Positions 45,721 through 55,621 of a stretch of DNA of 64,000 nt are shown here, piece after piece. The notes under the pieces were generated by a model. That model was not told where the DNA came from and ran no database searches. It saw only the letters and a program-made list of their open reading frames with translations. The stretch is from the NCBI RefSeq assembly GCF_900177345.1, contig NZ_FWZT01000024.1, positions 54,362-118,361 of the forward strand, written 5' to 3'. Both the position numbers and the translations under genes were made by a program. How positions within the stretch are numbered: the stretch's first letter is position 1; the number at the start of each line of letters is the position of its first letter. Source of the DNA: Pseudobacteriovorax antillogorgiicola. GTDB lineage: Bacteria; Bdellovibrionota_B; Oligoflexia; Oligoflexales; Oligoflexaceae.

Positions 45721-47349
45721 CTAGAGCTTAGGGCCCGAAGCGACAAGCGCTTTACCGGCTTCGTTATCGGTGTATTTTTTGAAGTTGTCGGTGAACATTT
45801 TCGCCAACTTTTCTAAAGCCTCATCGTAAGCACCTGTATCTGACCAAGTTGATTTAGGATTTAGTAATCCTGAAGGCACACCCTCAATACCTTTTGGTAT
45901 TTCGAAACCAAAGATTGGGAATGGCTCGTACTCGGCTTTTTCTAGAGAACCATCAAAGATTGCATCAATAATTCGTCGAGTTACTTTCAGGCTCATCCGC
46001 TCACCAACGCCGTAGCCACCGCCACTCCAGCCAGTGTTCACGAGGTAAGCATTGGCGCCGTGCTCGCGCATCTTAGCTGCTAAAATATCGCCATACTTCG
46101 TGGGGTGTAAAAGTAAGAAAGGACCACCGAAGCACGGGGAAAATGTAGCAGTCGGCTCCTTCACTCCTAGCTCTGTACCCGCAACTTTCGCTGTATAGCC
46201 ACTGAGGTACTGATATTGTGCCTGCTCCGGAGTGAGTTTAGCAACTGGCGGTAGAACACCAAAAGCATCGCAAGTAAGGAATATGACATTCTTAGGGTGC
46301 TGGCCCTTAGACACTGGCTTCACAATGTTATCGATATGATAAATTGGGTAAGAAACCCGAGTGTTCTGAGTCTTCGAGGTGTCGTGGAAATCTACCGAGC
46401 CATCATCTTTCACAACCACATTTTCAAGCAGTGCATCACGTTTGATAGCATGAAAAATATCTGGTTCGTTCTCTTCGGAAAGGTCGATGCACTTCGCGTA
46501 GCAACCACCTTCAAAGTTGAAGACCCCGTCCTTGTCCCAGCCGTGCTCGTCGTCACCGATCAGTGATCGCTTAGGGTCTGCCGACAAGGTAGTTTTTCCT
46601 GTTCCCGATAGCCCAAAGAACAAGGCAGTGTCGCCATCTTTGCCGTGGTTCGCGCTGCAATGGAACGAGCCGATTCCTTTGAGTGGTAGAAAGTAGTTCA
46701 TCATTGTGAAGATACCCTTCTTGATCTCTCCACCATACCAAGTTCCACCAATGATGGTCTGTCGCTGCTCGATATTAAAAGCTGCATAGACTTCAGACCT
46801 TAGGCCGTCTTCCTTATGGTTATCGTAGCCTGTCTTGCAGGAATCAAGAATGGTCCAGTCGGGTTTGAAGTTCTTAAGTTCCTCGTCAGTGGGACGGATG
46901 AACATATTTTTAGCAAAATGTGCCTTCCATGCAACTTCAGTGACCAAACGAATGGACAAACGGGTCGCTTCGTTGGCTCCGCAAAATACGTCCATCACGT
47001 AAAGCTTCTTGCCGTTCAAGCGATTGAGGGTGTTTGTCTTAAGCTTATCCCAAATATCGGGAGAGATAGGGTGGTTATCAGAACCAGTGCCTGACCACCA
47101 CACGTTGTTCTCAGAGTCGGGATGCTTGACAATATACTTGTCTTTTGGAGATCGCCCCGTGAAGCGGCCCGTGTCGACAGAAACGGCACCCAAGGATGTA
47201 AGGGTTCCCTTTCCGAAGTCATCGCCATCATACTCTGTTTCGTGTTGGAACAACTCATTGTAAGAAAGATTATAAAAAATTGTTTCGGCCTCGGTGATTC
47301 CTAAGGAATCTAATCCAATGTCTTTGAGTTGATCCTGTACATTCGCCAT
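45721..47349 (-). CDS. pckA: phosphoenolpyruvate carboxykinase (ATP)
   Basis: A 542-residue protein with AGGAGAGG before [15 protein letters not shown] binds substrate, [12 protein letters not shown] is the kinase P-loop, and DDEHGWD is the metal-binding motif of the ATP-type enzyme. It converts oxaloacetate and ATP to phosphoenolpyruvate, ADP and CO2 in gluconeogenesis. Its presence next to urocanase fits growth on amino acids. Monocistronic. Confidence 0.95.
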   Translation of the reverse strand: MANVQDQLKDIGLDSLGITEAETIFYNLSYNELFQHETEYDGDDFGKGTLTSLGAVSVDTGRFTGRSPKDKYIVKHPDSENNVWWSGTGSDNHPISPDIWDKLKTNTLNRLNGKKLYVMDVFCGANEATRLSIRLVTEVAWKAHFAKNMFIRPTDEELKNFKPDWTILDSCKTGYDNHKEDGLRSEVYAAFNIEQRQTIIGGTWYGGEIKKGIFTMMNYFLPLKGIGSFHCSANHGKDGDTALFFGLSGTGKTTLSADPKRSLIGDDEHGWDKDGVFNFEGGCYAKCIDLSEENEPDIFHAIKRDALLENVVVKDDGSVDFHDTSKTQNTRVSYPIYHIDNIVKPVSKGQHPKNVIFLTCDAFGVLPPVAKLTPEQAQYQYLSGYTAKVAGTELGVKEPTATFSPCFGGPFLLLHPTKYGDILAAKMREHGANAYLVNTGWSGGGYGVGERMSLKVTRRIIDAIFDGSLEKAEYEPFPIFGFEIPKGIEGVPSGLLNPKSTWSDTGAYDEALEKLAKMFTDNFKKYTDNEAGKALVASGPKL

Positions 47350-47540
47350 TTACCTCTCCTAATAGCTAGGTCGATCATATCCATTTCGTGAGCTAACTAG
47401 CAGAACCGGGAAGATGAGTCAAAACTTTTAACCGAACAAAATCGACAAAAATATCCATGCCCTGGACTCCTCTACGGAAGCTGCTCCCTTCTTCATTAGA
47501 ATGCCCTTTCCCGCCTGATATTTCTAGCCCTTAAAGTGGT

Positions 47541-47576
47541 GTAAAAAAACTAGAGCCTCCTTAAAAAGGAGGCTCT
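47541..47576 (-). terminator. intrinsic terminator of the desaturase gene
   Basis: A perfect 11-bp stem (47552-47562 with 47566-47576, three-base loop) followed on the minus strand by a run of seven T. It lies 27 bases past the desaturase stop. Confidence 0.85.
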
Positions 47577-47602
47577 TTTCTCGATAAAACTTTGAAATTT
47601 TG

Positions 47603-48400
47603 TTACGAGACTTGGTTTGTTACAAGATCCCAAGGTTCAGGCTGATCAAGGTCTCGAAGGTTGGCCGAAGAGTCAAATTTCACAACACCGAGCGACGCTA
47701 GACCGAGACACATCGTATAGCCCCAATCAACTTCCCACCAACGCATGGAAAACTTCGCAGCTCGGGGGTAGCGATGGTGATTGTTCTGGTAGCCTTCACC
47801 TGCAACCAGCAATGCGACCAAAGTATTATTCTTCGAATTATCGTGGGTGTTGAAGTTTCGATACCCCAAAGCGTGCCCCATGGAATTCACCATCCAGCCC
47901 TGAACAGGATGACTCATAATTCCCAAAAAGTAAGCTGATCCAAGTAACCAGCCTACCTGCCAAGTCAGGATCAAGCCGATGGCTCCATGGAGGACGTATG
48001 GCAGATACCAAAGTCCTCGACGATTCATCCAACTCACTTCAAAGTCTAAGTCTTTTACCACGTTGCAGTACTCAGGATCACGTTTGATCAAGCCCCTGAG
48101 AACTGCCTTATAAGAGAGCAGCTGTTGGTAGGCGATCATAAAGAATCCCTTATGCACAGGGCTATGAGGGTCCTTGGGAGTATCTGAATATCGATGGTGC
48201 AGGCGGTGCATGCAGCTCCAGCCCTTCGGATCAAGCCCAGTGATCCAACCGCCAGTTGCCACCACAAAGCGTCTCACCCCATCAGGCAACTCTAAAGCTT
48301 GGTGTGTGAGGCCTCTATGATAGAAGACGGTGATGTAACAAATGTTCAGCAGGTAAGCAAAAACGAATACAAAAAGACAAAGTAACCAGTAGGCATCCAT
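47603..48400 (-). CDS. acyl-CoA/fatty-acid delta-9-type desaturase
   Basis: A 265-residue membrane protein; ATG at 48400 has AGGAG six bases upstream. All three histidine boxes are present: HRGLTH, HRLHH and NNHH with a preceding GEGYQ. The hydrophobic segments before and after the boxes fit four transmembrane helices. It introduces a cis double bond into a saturated acyl chain with O2 and an electron donor, adjusting membrane fluidity. The cfa gene nearby also alters membrane lipids, but no operon links them. A strong terminator follows. Confidence 0.88.
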   Translation of the reverse strand: MDAYWLLCLFVFVFAYLLNICYITVFYHRGLTHQALELPDGVRRFVVATGGWITGLDPKGWSCMHRLHHRYSDTPKDPHSPVHKGFFMIAYQQLLSYKAVLRGLIKRDPEYCNVVKDLDFEVSWMNRRGLWYLPYVLHGAIGLILTWQVGWLLGSAYFLGIMSHPVQGWMVNSMGHALGYRNFNTHDNSKNNTLVALLVAGEGYQNNHHRYPRAAKFSMRWWEVDWGYTMCLGLASLGVVKFDSSANLRDLDQPEPWDLVTNQVS

Positions 48401-48645
48401 ACAAATCTCCTCACTAACACAATATTCCGGGATGTCCATTCGAGCATGACGATACTAACGTTGATAGCTCGGTTTGGTTGTAAAGAAAATGTAATTTTCA
48501 TACATAGCAAAATATACTAACCACTTATAACGTAAGTAGCTAGTTAAATTTCCTTTTATCACAGCTTTACCGCCCCAAGAAACCCTTTATTTTCCGGCCT
48601 TTGTCGGCTAACTTTAGGCCCTCACAGATCTTCACGGGGGCAAGC

Positions 48646-50667
48646 ATGGCAAACCGCAACATTCAGCACCTTACACTGGGGAGTGACCTCCCCAAAGCAC
48701 CAGAATTTGAATCTGGCATTCGAAGAGCGCCATCGCGACTCTATAAATTAAGTCAAAAAGACACAAAACTTGCTCTACGAAACGCACTTCGCTATCTGCC
48801 TCAGGAGCTTCACGAAACAATGGCTCCCGAGTTTATGGCTGAATTAAAAACTTACGGTCGCATTTACGGCTACCGCTTTCGGCCACAGGGCAAGATCAAG
48901 GCCAAGTCGATCGACCAGTACGAGGGTCAATGTCTCGCTGGCAAGGCGTTTCAATTGATGATCGACAACAACTTAGACTTCGACATCGCGCTTTATCCTT
49001 ACGAGCTGGTAACCTATGGGGAAACTGGTCAGGTTTGTCAGAACTGGATGCAGTACCAGCTGATCAAACGCTACTTGCAAGAGTTGCGCGATGATCAAAC
49101 CCTTGTCTTATACTCCGGCCATCCACTTGGTCTGTTCCCCAGCCATCCGCAGGCACCACGGGTGATGACAACCAATGCTCTGATGGTAGGAATGTTCGAC
49201 AACCCAAAAGACTGGCATCGAGCCGCTGCCATAGGGGTAGCAAACTACGGCCAAATGACAGCTGGTGGCTGGATGTATATCGGCCCCCAGGGCATTGTTC
49301 ACGGCACTTACAATACTATTAGCATTGCGGGCCGCCTAAAGCTTGGGATTCCCCAGGATCAAAACCTAGCAGGTCGACTTTTTGTCACCAGCGGTCTCGG
49401 CGGTATGAGTGGCGCACAAGGTAAGGCGGTGGAGATTGCTGGAGCTGCCGGCATCATCGCTGAAGTCGATGAATCTCGCATTCAAACTCGCCTTGACCAA
49501 GGCTGGGTGCAAAAAGTAACCAACGAACCAAAGCAAGCATTCGCTTGGGCTGATGAAGCCAAGAAGGACGGTCAAGGCTGTGCCATAGCATTTCATGGCA
49601 ATATTGTTGACCTTCTTCAGTATGCGGTAGAGCACAATCAAAAAATTGACCTACTCTCGGATCAAACCAGCTGCCACGCTGTTTACGACGGTGGCTATTG
49701 CCCCGTTGGCCTTAGCTTCGACGAGCGGACGCGGCTTTTAGCCGAAGACAAGGACCGTTTTGAGTCTCTTGTGAATGAGACACTCCGCCTGCATTTTACA
49801 GCCATCAAACAACTCACGGAACGAGGCACCTACTTCTTTGATTACGGAAATGCTTTTATGAAAGCTGTTTTTGATGCTGGAGTTAAAGAAATCGCGCGAA
49901 ATGGAGAGTCTGAGGAGGATGGCTTTATCTGGCCAAGCTATGTGGAAGATATTCTTGGCCCAGAACTGTTTGACTTCGGCTACGGACCTTTCCGATGGGT
50001 TTGCTTGAGTGGCAAAGAATCAGATCTTGAAGCAACCGACCAAGCAGCGGCTGAAGTCATCAAGGGTCTAAGGTCTGAGCCCCGATACCAAGACATAGAC
50101 AACTATAACTGGGTGAAGGATGCGATGAAGAACAGGCTGGTGGTCGGCTCCCAAGCCCGCATCCTTTATCAAGATGCCTGGGGTCGACGGGAATTGGCAT
50201 TGAAGTTCAACGACATGGTGCGGAAGGGCGAGGTAGGCCCCATCATGTTAGGTCGCGATCATCACGATACAGGCGGAACGGATTCTCCTTATAGGGAAAC
50301 CTCCAACATCAAAGATGGCTCCAATATCATGGCAGATATGGCAACCCAGATCTTTGCTGGAAACGCGGCGCGAGGCATGAGTTTAGTCGCTCTCCATAAC
50401 GGCGGTGGCGTTGGCATCGGTAAATCCATCAACGGTGGCTTCGGACTTCTGTTGGATGGCAGCACTCGTACCGATGATATTATCCAAACGGCTATGCCCT
50501 GGGACGTCATGGGTGGTGTGGCGAGACGAGCTTGGGCTGGCAACCCCAATTCCATAAGCACCAGTGAAACCTATAACCAGCAGGAGGGGGGTCACATCAC
50601 GTTGCCTTTCATTGCTGATGAGCACCTCATTGACAAGACCGTGAGTGATGCCCTAGCAAAACCATAA
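48646..50667 (+). CDS. hutU: urocanate hydratase, long form resembling the animal enzyme
   Basis: A 673-residue protein starting MANRNIQ. The N-terminal region, including KLALRNALRYLP and APEFMAELKTYGRIYGYRF, strongly resembles the animal UROC1 sequence as remembered, and the length matches UROC1 (about 676) rather than bacterial HutU (about 555). The NAD-binding region GLGGMSGAQGKAVE and the catalytic part with SRDHHD-like GRDHHDTGGTDSP are intact. It converts urocanate to imidazolone propionate in histidine breakdown. No hutH, hutI or hutG is adjacent. A start at 48601 was rejected because it would add 15 residues without better support. Confidence 0.92.
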   Translation: MANRNIQHLTLGSDLPKAPEFESGIRRAPSRLYKLSQKDTKLALRNALRYLPQELHETMAPEFMAELKTYGRIYGYRFRPQGKIKAKSIDQYEGQCLAGKAFQLMIDNNLDFDIALYPYELVTYGETGQVCQNWMQYQLIKRYLQELRDDQTLVLYSGHPLGLFPSHPQAPRVMTTNALMVGMFDNPKDWHRAAAIGVANYGQMTAGGWMYIGPQGIVHGTYNTISIAGRLKLGIPQDQNLAGRLFVTSGLGGMSGAQGKAVEIAGAAGIIAEVDESRIQTRLDQGWVQKVTNEPKQAFAWADEAKKDGQGCAIAFHGNIVDLLQYAVEHNQKIDLLSDQTSCHAVYDGGYCPVGLSFDERTRLLAEDKDRFESLVNETLRLHFTAIKQLTERGTYFFDYGNAFMKAVFDAGVKEIARNGESEEDGFIWPSYVEDILGPELFDFGYGPFRWVCLSGKESDLEATDQAAAEVIKGLRSEPRYQDIDNYNWVKDAMKNRLVVGSQARILYQDAWGRRELALKFNDMVRKGEVGPIMLGRDHHDTGGTDSPYRETSNIKDGSNIMADMATQIFAGNAARGMSLVALHNGGGVGIGKSINGGFGLLLDGSTRTDDIIQTAMPWDVMGGVARRAWAGNPNSISTSETYNQQEGGHITLPFIADEHLIDKTVSDALAKP

Positions 50668-50688
50668 ACCCATGTGAGAGGCCTGACG

Positions 50689-50880
50689 TCAGTCCTCCAA
50701 TGAGCGGCGGTACTTTTCCCGCCGCCATTTAGCCATTTCCTCTTTGCTAGGCATCTCAGGCTCCACGCAGTCCGATGGCCAGTAAAGTGGCTGATAACAC
50801 CACCCATAGACATATTTAGGATCATCAGAGCTGGCACAAGAGACCAGGCCTATACCTACTAACATGCATAGTAGTTTCAT
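50689..50880 (-). CDS. small lipoprotein
   Basis: A 63-residue protein; ATG at 50880 has GGAGG four bases upstream. The lipobox is GLVSC, and the mature part is short with two further cysteines (GWCYQP and DCVEP) and a charged C-terminus. No family recognised. It converges with the urocanase gene, 21 bases apart. Confidence 0.65.
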   Translation of the reverse strand: MKLLCMLVGIGLVSCASSDDPKYVYGWCYQPLYWPSDCVEPEMPSKEEMAKWRREKYRRSLED

Positions 50881-51036
50881 GGAACCTCCCCTTGTAGGAT
50901 ATCGGTCGCCCAAGGTCCTAGAGCTCGGCAAATTCAGCCTCTTGTCGCTCATTAGACGTCTACTTAAAAAAAATTTTACTCCCTGCGATAAATAAAGGTA
51001 AACTACGGCATCTGCTTGCTAAAATGAGATGGTTTT

Positions 51037-52281
51037 ATGGATAAAGTAATCCCCAAAACCTTACGAAGAATCGAGACCTATCAATCGTCTCTTTACAAAA
51101 GTAGCGTCTTGTCTCGGTTTCAGAAGATGACGAAAGGTAAGCTTACGCTTCAGATTGATGGCGACGATTATAACTATACGTTTGGCTACGGAAATCGGGT
51201 CAAAGCACAACTTCGTATCAAACACTTAGACTTTTTCCAAAGGCTATTAAAGTCAGGGGAGTTGGGGTTCGGAGAGTCCTACGTCGATGGTTACTGGGAG
51301 TCAGAGGACATCGTTGAACTCATCAAGTGGTTTTTGATCAATTATCACCAACCAGACCAAGGGTCTTCGGAACCATCGTTATTTCTATTTCTTGAAAGTG
51401 TCCATAAGATCCAAAATTTCTTGCATCAGAGTCGCTATAGCAGCTTCGACAAAAATATTAGCTTTCACTACGACCTTGGCGCCAATTTCTTTTCCTACTT
51501 CCTTGACGAATCCCTCACCTACTCCGCGGCTTTTTTTGGGTCTGCCCCGATTTGCTTAGAGGAGGCCCAAAGGCTTAAGAATCGTCGGATCGGAGAACAA
51601 CTCAAGATTGAACCAGGGGATGAAGTCTTGGATTTAGGCTGTGGCTGGGGGTCTCTCACATTCTACCTAGCCTTGACTTATGCTTGCCATGTTACTTGCG
51701 TAACCATTTCAGAAGAACAGTTCCGATATGTCGACGCGAGAGTCAAAGAGCTAGGGCTCGAAGATCGGGTCACGCCTTTACTCATCGACTTTCGCGACGT
51801 CAGCGGTCGATTCAATCACATTGTATCCGTGGAGCTTACCGATTCATTGGTTCAGGGAGATTTGCCCATTTTCTTTGAAGTCTGTGACCGTGTGCTGAAA
51901 CCCCGTGGTCGGATGGTCCACCAGGTATTGGTCGGCCCTGAATCTGTTACCCTCGACCAAAGCCGTGGAGACTGGGTCCACAAGTACATCACTCCTGGGT
52001 CCTTGACCCCCTCACTTTCTCAAGTCATCCAGGCCGCCAATCAAAAATCAGAATTTCATGTGGTAGCCCTCCATGATATGGGTCTTGACTACAGTAAAAC
52101 CTTCAGGATCTGGCGCCAAAAATTTATTGAGAATCAGCAAATCTTTGAGAGTTTAGGATACGATGATCGTTTTCTGCGCACTTGGGAGTATTTTCTTTCC
52201 TATGCAGAGGCTGCCTACTCAATGGGAGCTGTGAGCTGTGCTCAGATTACGATGAACCGACTTTCCGATCTGCGAAGCTAG
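51037..52281 (+). CDS. cfa: cyclopropane-fatty-acyl-phospholipid synthase
   Basis: A 414-residue protein. The SAM-binding motif VLDLGCGWGSLTFYLA, the lipid-binding SFHYDLGANFFSYFLDESLTYSAAFF (read in parts), and EEQFRYV match the family. It adds a methylene group from SAM across double bonds of membrane phospholipids. The weak ribosome site leaves the exact start slightly uncertain. The desaturase 2.6 kb upstream supplies such double bonds. Confidence 0.92.
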   Translation: MDKVIPKTLRRIETYQSSLYKSSVLSRFQKMTKGKLTLQIDGDDYNYTFGYGNRVKAQLRIKHLDFFQRLLKSGELGFGESYVDGYWESEDIVELIKWFLINYHQPDQGSSEPSLFLFLESVHKIQNFLHQSRYSSFDKNISFHYDLGANFFSYFLDESLTYSAAFFGSAPICLEEAQRLKNRRIGEQLKIEPGDEVLDLGCGWGSLTFYLALTYACHVTCVTISEEQFRYVDARVKELGLEDRVTPLLIDFRDVSGRFNHIVSVELTDSLVQGDLPIFFEVCDRVLKPRGRMVHQVLVGPESVTLDQSRGDWVHKYITPGSLTPSLSQVIQAANQKSEFHVVALHDMGLDYSKTFRIWRQKFIENQQIFESLGYDDRFLRTWEYFLSYAEAAYSMGAVSCAQITMNRLSDLRS

Positions 52282-52388
52282 GTCCCCTTTGAAGCCGTAG
52301 CTTTTTCGCACTGTCTTCCAAGCGATGCTATAATAGGAGCAACCGATCGCAAAATGCCAGATATCGCCCCAATGGAGACCCATCGGCC

Positions 52389-52784
52389 ATGGCTAAAAAT
52401 CAGCTGAAGCAGACTCTCAGCCAATACAAAGTGATTATTCTAGCCGACAGTGACACATCTGCTCGAATGCTGGGCGATACCTTCGGCAATCGTGGGGCGA
52501 GTCACCAATCTTTCACAGATATTGAAGAAGCTCGGGATGCAGTCAGAACTCAGCCAGTGGACGTTTTTCTTTGTATGGAAAAAGGCTTCAATCGGGAAGA
52601 CATCATTCACCTGGTAGAAGATGCAAGGGCAGTGAGGCCAGGACCGCGCATTATTTGGACCATCGGAGGCGAGATTGTGCCTCTCGCTGATGGCGTGACT
52701 CCATATCCGTTCAAGCCGTCTGATCTGCTAAAGCCCGTGTTTTTTTCCCTGAAAATTGATGAGGAACTCTATGCCAGCGCCTAG
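52389..52784 (+). CDS. pseudo-receiver domain protein
   Basis: A 131-residue receiver-fold protein. It keeps the acidic start in LADSDTSARM but the phosphoacceptor position reads DVFLCMEKGF, so Cys replaces Asp, and Lys appears in PFKPSD. Phosphotransfer is therefore unlikely. It overlaps the start of the double-receiver/TPR gene by 14 bases and is translationally coupled to it, so the two probably act together. The 31.6-34.0 kb locus has a true receiver in the same place. Confidence 0.72.
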   Translation: MAKNQLKQTLSQYKVIILADSDTSARMLGDTFGNRGASHQSFTDIEEARDAVRTQPVDVFLCMEKGFNREDIIHLVEDARAVRPGPRIIWTIGGEIVPLADGVTPYPFKPSDLLKPVFFSLKIDEELYASA

Positions 52785-54831
52785 CCTCACCGACAAGAAC
52801 TCTAATGTCGTCATCATCGACGGCTCTGGAACCCTACGACCAGTTGTCGGTGGCATCCTGCGCGATCTAGGCTATCGTAATGTCTTCGCGTTAAAATCCT
52901 TGTCTGAATATCTGTCTTATCCCAATAAATATCAGGTAGCTTGGATCTTAACGCACCCCTACATAGCCGACCCTGTGACAGTCTTTCACCTACTGAAGAT
53001 ATGTCTTCAAGATCCTAAACTTCGCTATCTACGGATCACTGTATTTTTCGATGACTCCGAGCAATACTTGATTCCATTTGCCTTCAGTCTCGGTACGATG
53101 TCGTTTCATGTGGGAACTTTGAGCCATAATTCCATTCGCAACGATTTGAAGGAAGTCATTAGCATGGCGCGGAGCGATCGCAGCGATATTGCCATTGCAG
53201 CTCGTTTCTTTCGCAAGTATCTTATGAGCCGAGAATGGTACATGGATCGCCTAATGATGGAGCAGATGCTCTTAGAGGGCGTGGATCAGTCCAGTGAACA
53301 ACTATTAAATACTGCAGAAGCCTATTTCTTAACTGGTCAAGAGCAAGAAGGGGTCAGTTACCTATACGAAACCCTGATGTTTGATAATAGCCAAGAGGAG
53401 CTGATCGAACGTATGGCCAACCGCTATATGGGAAAATCTCTCAAGGAATGTCGCAATCCCATTAAAAAAGATACTTGTGTCGTGATTGACTCGGATGAAG
53501 CTGTGCGTAAACCCATCGCTGAAATTTTATCGAAGCTCGACTTTCGTTCGGTAATGGAATTTGAAGATGGGCTCTCCGCCCTTGAATTTTCACGAAAGTA
53601 TAAGAACATTGATCTTTTTGTGACCGAGTGGAAGCTCAAGGAGATTCCTGGCCCTGCATTTATCCAGATCGTGCGCCATGAGCTTGAAGCGGACATCCCT
53701 ATTGTGGTTTGTTCGTCGCTACTCAAAGACAAGGATGAGATTCTCCTAAAGGAAGTCGGTGTCAATAAGGTGATTAGTAAACCGATTCAAGCCCGTAACT
53801 TCATCGCCTCCATTCTCTCGGCCCTTAAAGAGAGTCAATATCCATCGGAACTAAGCTCCAAAGAGAGGGAGTTTCGCCTTAAACTCAAGAGCGCTCAAAC
53901 TCAAAAAGCCGAGTCTATACTCAACAGCCTGCTCGTCGACTCTAAAGTGCCACGGGGTAAGAAGGTTCTGCTACAAGGGGAATTTGCCCTCCATGAAGGA
54001 AGCTTTCAAGAGGCTAAGCGTCTCGGCCAATTAGCAGCTCAGATCATGGGCTATGGTACATTTGTTCTCAACCTACTTGGCAAGGCATGCTTAAAACTTG
54101 GCGATCACGAAAATGCCTTAAATTACCTTGAGAAAGCCAACTCCCTATCCCCTCAAAATCTAGAAAGGCTGTGTGCGATTGCTACCGAGCAATCAGCAGT
54201 AGGACGTGACGATGACGCTCGAAAAACCATGGGCCAAGTCTTAGAGGATGCTCCAAACGCAGCGTTTGCCAAAGAGGCTCAGCTTTCCATCGCTGTTCGC
54301 CAAGGTGAGCATCAAGAGGCTAGCAATCTCCTTGGGAATATGGACAGCAGCGACAGTCTTATATCGTTTTGGAATAGCCAGGCAATCTCTCACGTCAAAC
54401 AGCAAAACTTTCTGCAAGGCATCGAGATCTATCAAAGGGCCCTTCGTAACCTGCCACCTGGCTACAGCGATAACCGTAGCTTCGTGCGATACAATGTAGC
54501 TCTGGCATATACCCGCAGCAATCAGCTAAAAAAAGCTGCGACATATCTTGAAGCCGAGGCAGCAATGACCCATTCTCCAGTTCACAAAAAAGTCTGTTCC
54601 CTACTTAGTAAGGTTCTGAAGTCATTAAAAACAGGAGAACCTATCCAACTTCAAGGGTCTGAGGTCAATATCGAAGAAATTCCTAGGCCATCAAAAAACT
54701 TCTACGAAGTTGTCAACAGCCCCATTCCGCCCGGCGGACGCTTTCTTTGGGGCCTTTATTCTCCCGATCAAGCGTTCCCTAAAGAAATTATGTCAGCTTT
54801 TGAATCCGATGAACAAAGTCAGGCCAGCTAA
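52771..54831 (+). CDS. double-receiver/TPR protein with degenerate phosphoacceptors
   Basis: A 686-residue protein; ATG at 52771 has AGGAA four bases upstream. The first receiver-like domain (about 10-130) has WILTHPYI in place of the phosphoacceptor Asp. A short helical region follows. The second receiver (about 235-355) has the acidic start VIDSDE and Lys in ISKPI, but its phosphoacceptor is Glu (LFVTEWKL), which mimics a phosphorylated Asp. TPR repeats fill about 370-640. The chain is likely a scaffold whose output is protein-protein contact. It overlaps the pseudo-receiver gene and is followed two bases later by an exported protein gene. Its paralogue at 32280 is decayed. Confidence 0.8.
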   Translation: MPAPSLTDKNSNVVIIDGSGTLRPVVGGILRDLGYRNVFALKSLSEYLSYPNKYQVAWILTHPYIADPVTVFHLLKICLQDPKLRYLRITVFFDDSEQYLIPFAFSLGTMSFHVGTLSHNSIRNDLKEVISMARSDRSDIAIAARFFRKYLMSREWYMDRLMMEQMLLEGVDQSSEQLLNTAEAYFLTGQEQEGVSYLYETLMFDNSQEELIERMANRYMGKSLKECRNPIKKDTCVVIDSDEAVRKPIAEILSKLDFRSVMEFEDGLSALEFSRKYKNIDLFVTEWKLKEIPGPAFIQIVRHELEADIPIVVCSSLLKDKDEILLKEVGVNKVISKPIQARNFIASILSALKESQYPSELSSKEREFRLKLKSAQTQKAESILNSLLVDSKVPRGKKVLLQGEFALHEGSFQEAKRLGQLAAQIMGYGTFVLNLLGKACLKLGDHENALNYLEKANSLSPQNLERLCAIATEQSAVGRDDDARKTMGQVLEDAPNAAFAKEAQLSIAVRQGEHQEASNLLGNMDSSDSLISFWNSQAISHVKQQNFLQGIEIYQRALRNLPPGYSDNRSFVRYNVALAYTRSNQLKKAATYLEAEAAMTHSPVHKKVCSLLSKVLKSLKTGEPIQLQGSEVNIEEIPRPSKNFYEVVNSPIPPGGRFLWGLYSPDQAFPKEIMSAFESDEQSQAS

Positions 54832-54832
54832 A

Positions 54833-55546
54833 ATGAAAATTGCATTGCTTATTCCGTGTATCCTTGTGTTGTTGCCGAGCAGATCCTTTGCATCACTCAC
54901 TGGTCAGCGTGTTCATTTCACAATCCACGCCCAGGACTCTCAAGAGAAAGTCTATGAGGGGTATGAAGATATCGCCACCACTGCCGGGCAGCTCAATAAA
55001 AAGGCGGTCTATTACGACCTTAAGAAGCAAGAGGTTATGCGCGAGGAGGTTACTTACAACTATAAGGACTTGACTCTTCTCTATTATAATTATGAGAATC
55101 TCCTTACAGGAGAAACCACACTCGTAAAAAATGATTCAGGAACCCTAAACATTCGCTACCGTCCAGGCAAAGATCAAAAGGAAAAAACTGGCGAGCTTAA
55201 ATGGCAATCTGACTTCATACATGGCAAATCGTTTCATGAACTCATCGTCAGAGAGTTTGCCAAACTGGAGCAAGGCGAGAGCCTCAAGTTCGCTTTGGCT
55301 CTCCCCTACCGTTTTGAAACCATTGATTTCCGCATTGCCCCCGAGGGGAGAGCATCGGACAAGGATGGGACTATTCTTAAACTATCACTTGCTCCCCAGA
55401 GTTTTTTTATCCGTCAATTTGCCCCTAAAATGAGTTTTACCTATCGCCCTGGCAGCCCTCCCAAAATATTGACGTACTCTGGACCTACTGGGTTGCCCAT
55501 TGATGGTGAGAAGGGTCAGCAGGTGATCGTGAAGTTTAACTACTAG
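54833..55546 (+). CDS. exported beta-rich protein of unknown function
   Basis: A 237-residue protein; the ATG at 54833 directly follows the TAA of the upstream gene and gives a clear signal peptide ending in SFASLTG. A longer frame to 54710 would run through the upstream gene. The mature part is beta-rich with repeated Tyr/Lys/Asn strands (YNYKDLTLLYYNYE) and a C-terminal GQQVIVKFNY. No family recognised; probably cotranscribed with the receiver/TPR protein. Confidence 0.65.
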   Translation: MKIALLIPCILVLLPSRSFASLTGQRVHFTIHAQDSQEKVYEGYEDIATTAGQLNKKAVYYDLKKQEVMREEVTYNYKDLTLLYYNYENLLTGETTLVKNDSGTLNIRYRPGKDQKEKTGELKWQSDFIHGKSFHELIVREFAKLEQGESLKFALALPYRFETIDFRIAPEGRASDKDGTILKLSLAPQSFFIRQFAPKMSFTYRPGSPPKILTYSGPTGLPIDGEKGQQVIVKFNY

Positions 55547-55621
55547 GAGAAATTCGGTTTCTTTGCCCGCAAAGGTTCTCAAGTTCTTCTAGGCGCAATT
55601 AGGATTAATAAAAAACAGAAC

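Noticed and set aside
54710..54832. Upstream extension of the exported protein at 54833
   Set aside because: It overlaps the C-terminus of the receiver/TPR protein and would displace the signal peptide from the N-terminus.
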